DNA from: Nostoc sp. C052
GTDB lineage: Bacteria; Cyanobacteriota; Cyanobacteriia; Cyanobacteriales; Nostocaceae
Assembly: GCF_013393905.1 (NCBI RefSeq)
Contig: NZ_CP040276.1
Span: 124,001-188,000 of the forward strand
Direction: 5' to 3'
Length of the DNA: 64,000 nt
Numbering within the stretch: position 1 is the stretch's first letter; every line of letters starts with the position of its first letter. Positions 63,076 to 64,000 of the stretch are shown in pieces. Under the pieces are notes generated by a model that searched no databases, was not told the DNA's origin, and saw only the letters and a program-made list of their open reading frames with translations. A program made the translations under genes and the position numbers.

Positions 63076-63289
63076 TGCTTATGATCCGATGCCGCAGACT
63101 ATTATAGTACTGGGATTCAGTTCAATCATAGTACATAAATACTATACTCTTTTGAGATTACAATAATAGTATGATAAAGTCGAAAATGCTGCTTCGCTTC
63201 ACCATACGATGACTACGAGCGCAAGCTATGCAAGCTACGCCTCAAAGGTTGGTAAGGAGAGTGAAATATGTTGTAAAAAACCATAGATT
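63076..63289. promoter_or_regulatory. Intergenic region between parB and recD2 with ATAGTA-type repeats
   Basis: Repeated words ATAGTA/TACTAT near 63101-63175 (for example CATAGTACATAAATACTATA) form overlapping inverted repeats upstream of recD2 in its reading direction. They look like a regulatory or partition-type binding array. No gene seen. Confidence 0.4.
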
Positions 63290-64000
63290 TTACTCTAATA
63301 AAGCTTCAATTTGCCCTAACAACTTATCTAAAACTTTTGCTTTATTAGGATCTTCCCAGATTTTAGCTTGCTTAACTCGCTGATAGGCTTCCTTCATCCG
63401 ATTAGGAAGGATATTCGGCTGAGAAGACTTAGGAGGTTGAACTGATTGAATGTAACTTTTGATATCTCTAACTGAAAGATTTTCTTCAATAGTTTTCACT
63501 AGAAGTTGATGTCGCTGATCTTTGTCTTTCAATTGAGCGATGATACGAGCTTTGGTATATTCTAGTTGTCCTTGGCGCAAAGTTTCTAGAACATCTTTAG
63601 GTAAATTTAGTAAAGGTAGGCGATGACTACGAAAACTGTCTGGAGTCAACCTACCTATTACTGAAAATATCTTTTCTACCATTTCCCATTGGTTACGAAC
63701 AACGTTGTTCGTAGTTTCTGTTTTTTGCTTTTGTCGGTTAGCAATATGATTGAGTAGGGAAATAACTTCTCCTTGAGAGCATTCCAAGCGGATAGATAGC
63801 AGTTGCAAAATAGCTTCAGTTTCCTCAACCGGATTTAAATCTTCCCGTTGCAAATTTTCGAGGAGGGCGACTTGGAAAGCATCTTGGTCATTGAGATGGC
63901 GGATAATAACCGGAACTTGCTCCATTCCAAGAGTTTGAGCCGCACGGTAGCGACGTTCACCAGCAATCAATTCATAATTATCGGATTCTAACGGTCGGAC
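63290..64000 (-). CDS. parB: ParB/Spo0J-type partition protein, N terminus outside window
   Basis: About 237 codons remain. VRPLESDNYELIAGERRYRA is the ParB Box II region (GERR-Y-R-A), where Spo0J-type enzymes bind CTP. VALLENLQREDLNPVEETEA is the classic N-x2-R-x2-L-x-P-x-E-E block. CSQGEVISLLNHIANRQKQK is the parS-binding helix-turn-helix region, and a C-terminal dimerisation part follows. It would segregate the replicon with a ParA that is probably upstream outside the window. This is the best evidence that the right side is plasmid-type. Confidence 0.88.
   Translation of the reverse strand, partial: VRPLESDNYELIAGERRYRAAQTLGMEQVPVIIRHLNDQDAFQVALLENLQREDLNPVEETEAILQLLSIRLECSQGEVISLLNHIANRQKQKTETTNNVVRNQWEMVEKIFSVIGRLTPDSFRSHRLPLLNLPKDVLETLRQGQLEYTKARIIAQLKDKDQRHQLLVKTIEENLSVRDIKSYIQSVQPPKSSQPNILPNRMKEAYQRVKQAKIWEDPNKAKVLDKLLGQIEALLE

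Noticed and set aside
1..64000. tRNA, rRNA or known riboswitch genes
   Set aside because: Read on both strands for tRNA-like cloverleaf ends and rRNA words; none convincing was found by eye.

Overview
The window reads as DNA of a filamentous, heterocyst-type (Nostocales-like) cyanobacterium. The evidence is the HIP1 octamer GCGATCGC throughout, the group-2 cyanobacterial sigma factors, the short palindromic and heptanucleotide repeat families, and a very heavy load of insertion sequences. The right-hand 40 kb (ParB, RecD-like helicase, two SigB-type sigma factors, a giant strawberry-notch-type helicase, TA-like modules, many small orphan genes) has the character of a large plasmid or an integrated plasmid-like element. 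I infer this from gene content; no replication initiator is visible.

Region 1 (1-20.6 kb) is an exopolysaccharide locus. The minus strand carries a UDP-glucuronate-type epimerase, a DUF4091 lipoprotein, a GT2 and three GT4 glycosyltransferases, an O-antigen polymerase/ligase-like protein, a MurJ/MviN-like flippase, a beta-propeller protein and a Wzc-like chain-length regulator/kinase. Divergently, across an 826-bp AT-rich intergenic region, lie a polyprenyl-phosphate sugar-1-phosphate transferase (chain initiation) and galE. Together they can supply sugars, start, extend, flip, polymerise and length-control a polysaccharide. The locus is punctured by IS630- and IS5-type elements and a broken methyltransferase.

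Region 2 (20.55-23.56 kb) is an IS pile-up: a 5'-truncated IS4-family copy split by an IS982-family element with a 5-bp target duplication, facing a full-length IS4 copy in the opposite orientation.

Region 3 (23.6-42.9 kb) is plasmid-type accessory DNA. It has two large orphan proteins, a ribbon-helix-helix regulator with a clear operator overlapping a consensus promoter, and then a long plus-strand run of small genes (30.1-42.2 kb). The run encodes an ERF-like annealing protein, several 1-2-TM membrane proteins, coiled-coil proteins, a membrane-anchored P-loop ATPase and an HNH-like protein. Two of its genes are cleanly interrupted by IS elements (TA and 8-bp target duplications) and can be rebuilt exactly. 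A four-helix-bundle (S23) gene sits in a cassette bordered by inverted heptanucleotide repeats, with two gene-less relatives nearby.

Region 4 (42.9-53.2 kb) mixes a TumE/TumA-like toxin-antitoxin pair, VOC and GNAT proteins, a frameshifted HAD phosphatase, a RadD-like helicase, a methyltransferase, a 176-bp MITE with an 11-bp target duplication, an AIPR-like protein, an Rpn-like nuclease and a zinc-ribbon protein. Region 5 (53.4-64 kb) holds two paralogous sigma factors around the 1435-aa SNO-type helicase, a RecD2-like helicase and the C-terminal part of ParB.

A recurring theme is gene decay: many genes carry one-base frameshifts, several in homopolymer runs. Some may be assembly errors; others are real pseudogenes or frameshift-expressed transposases.
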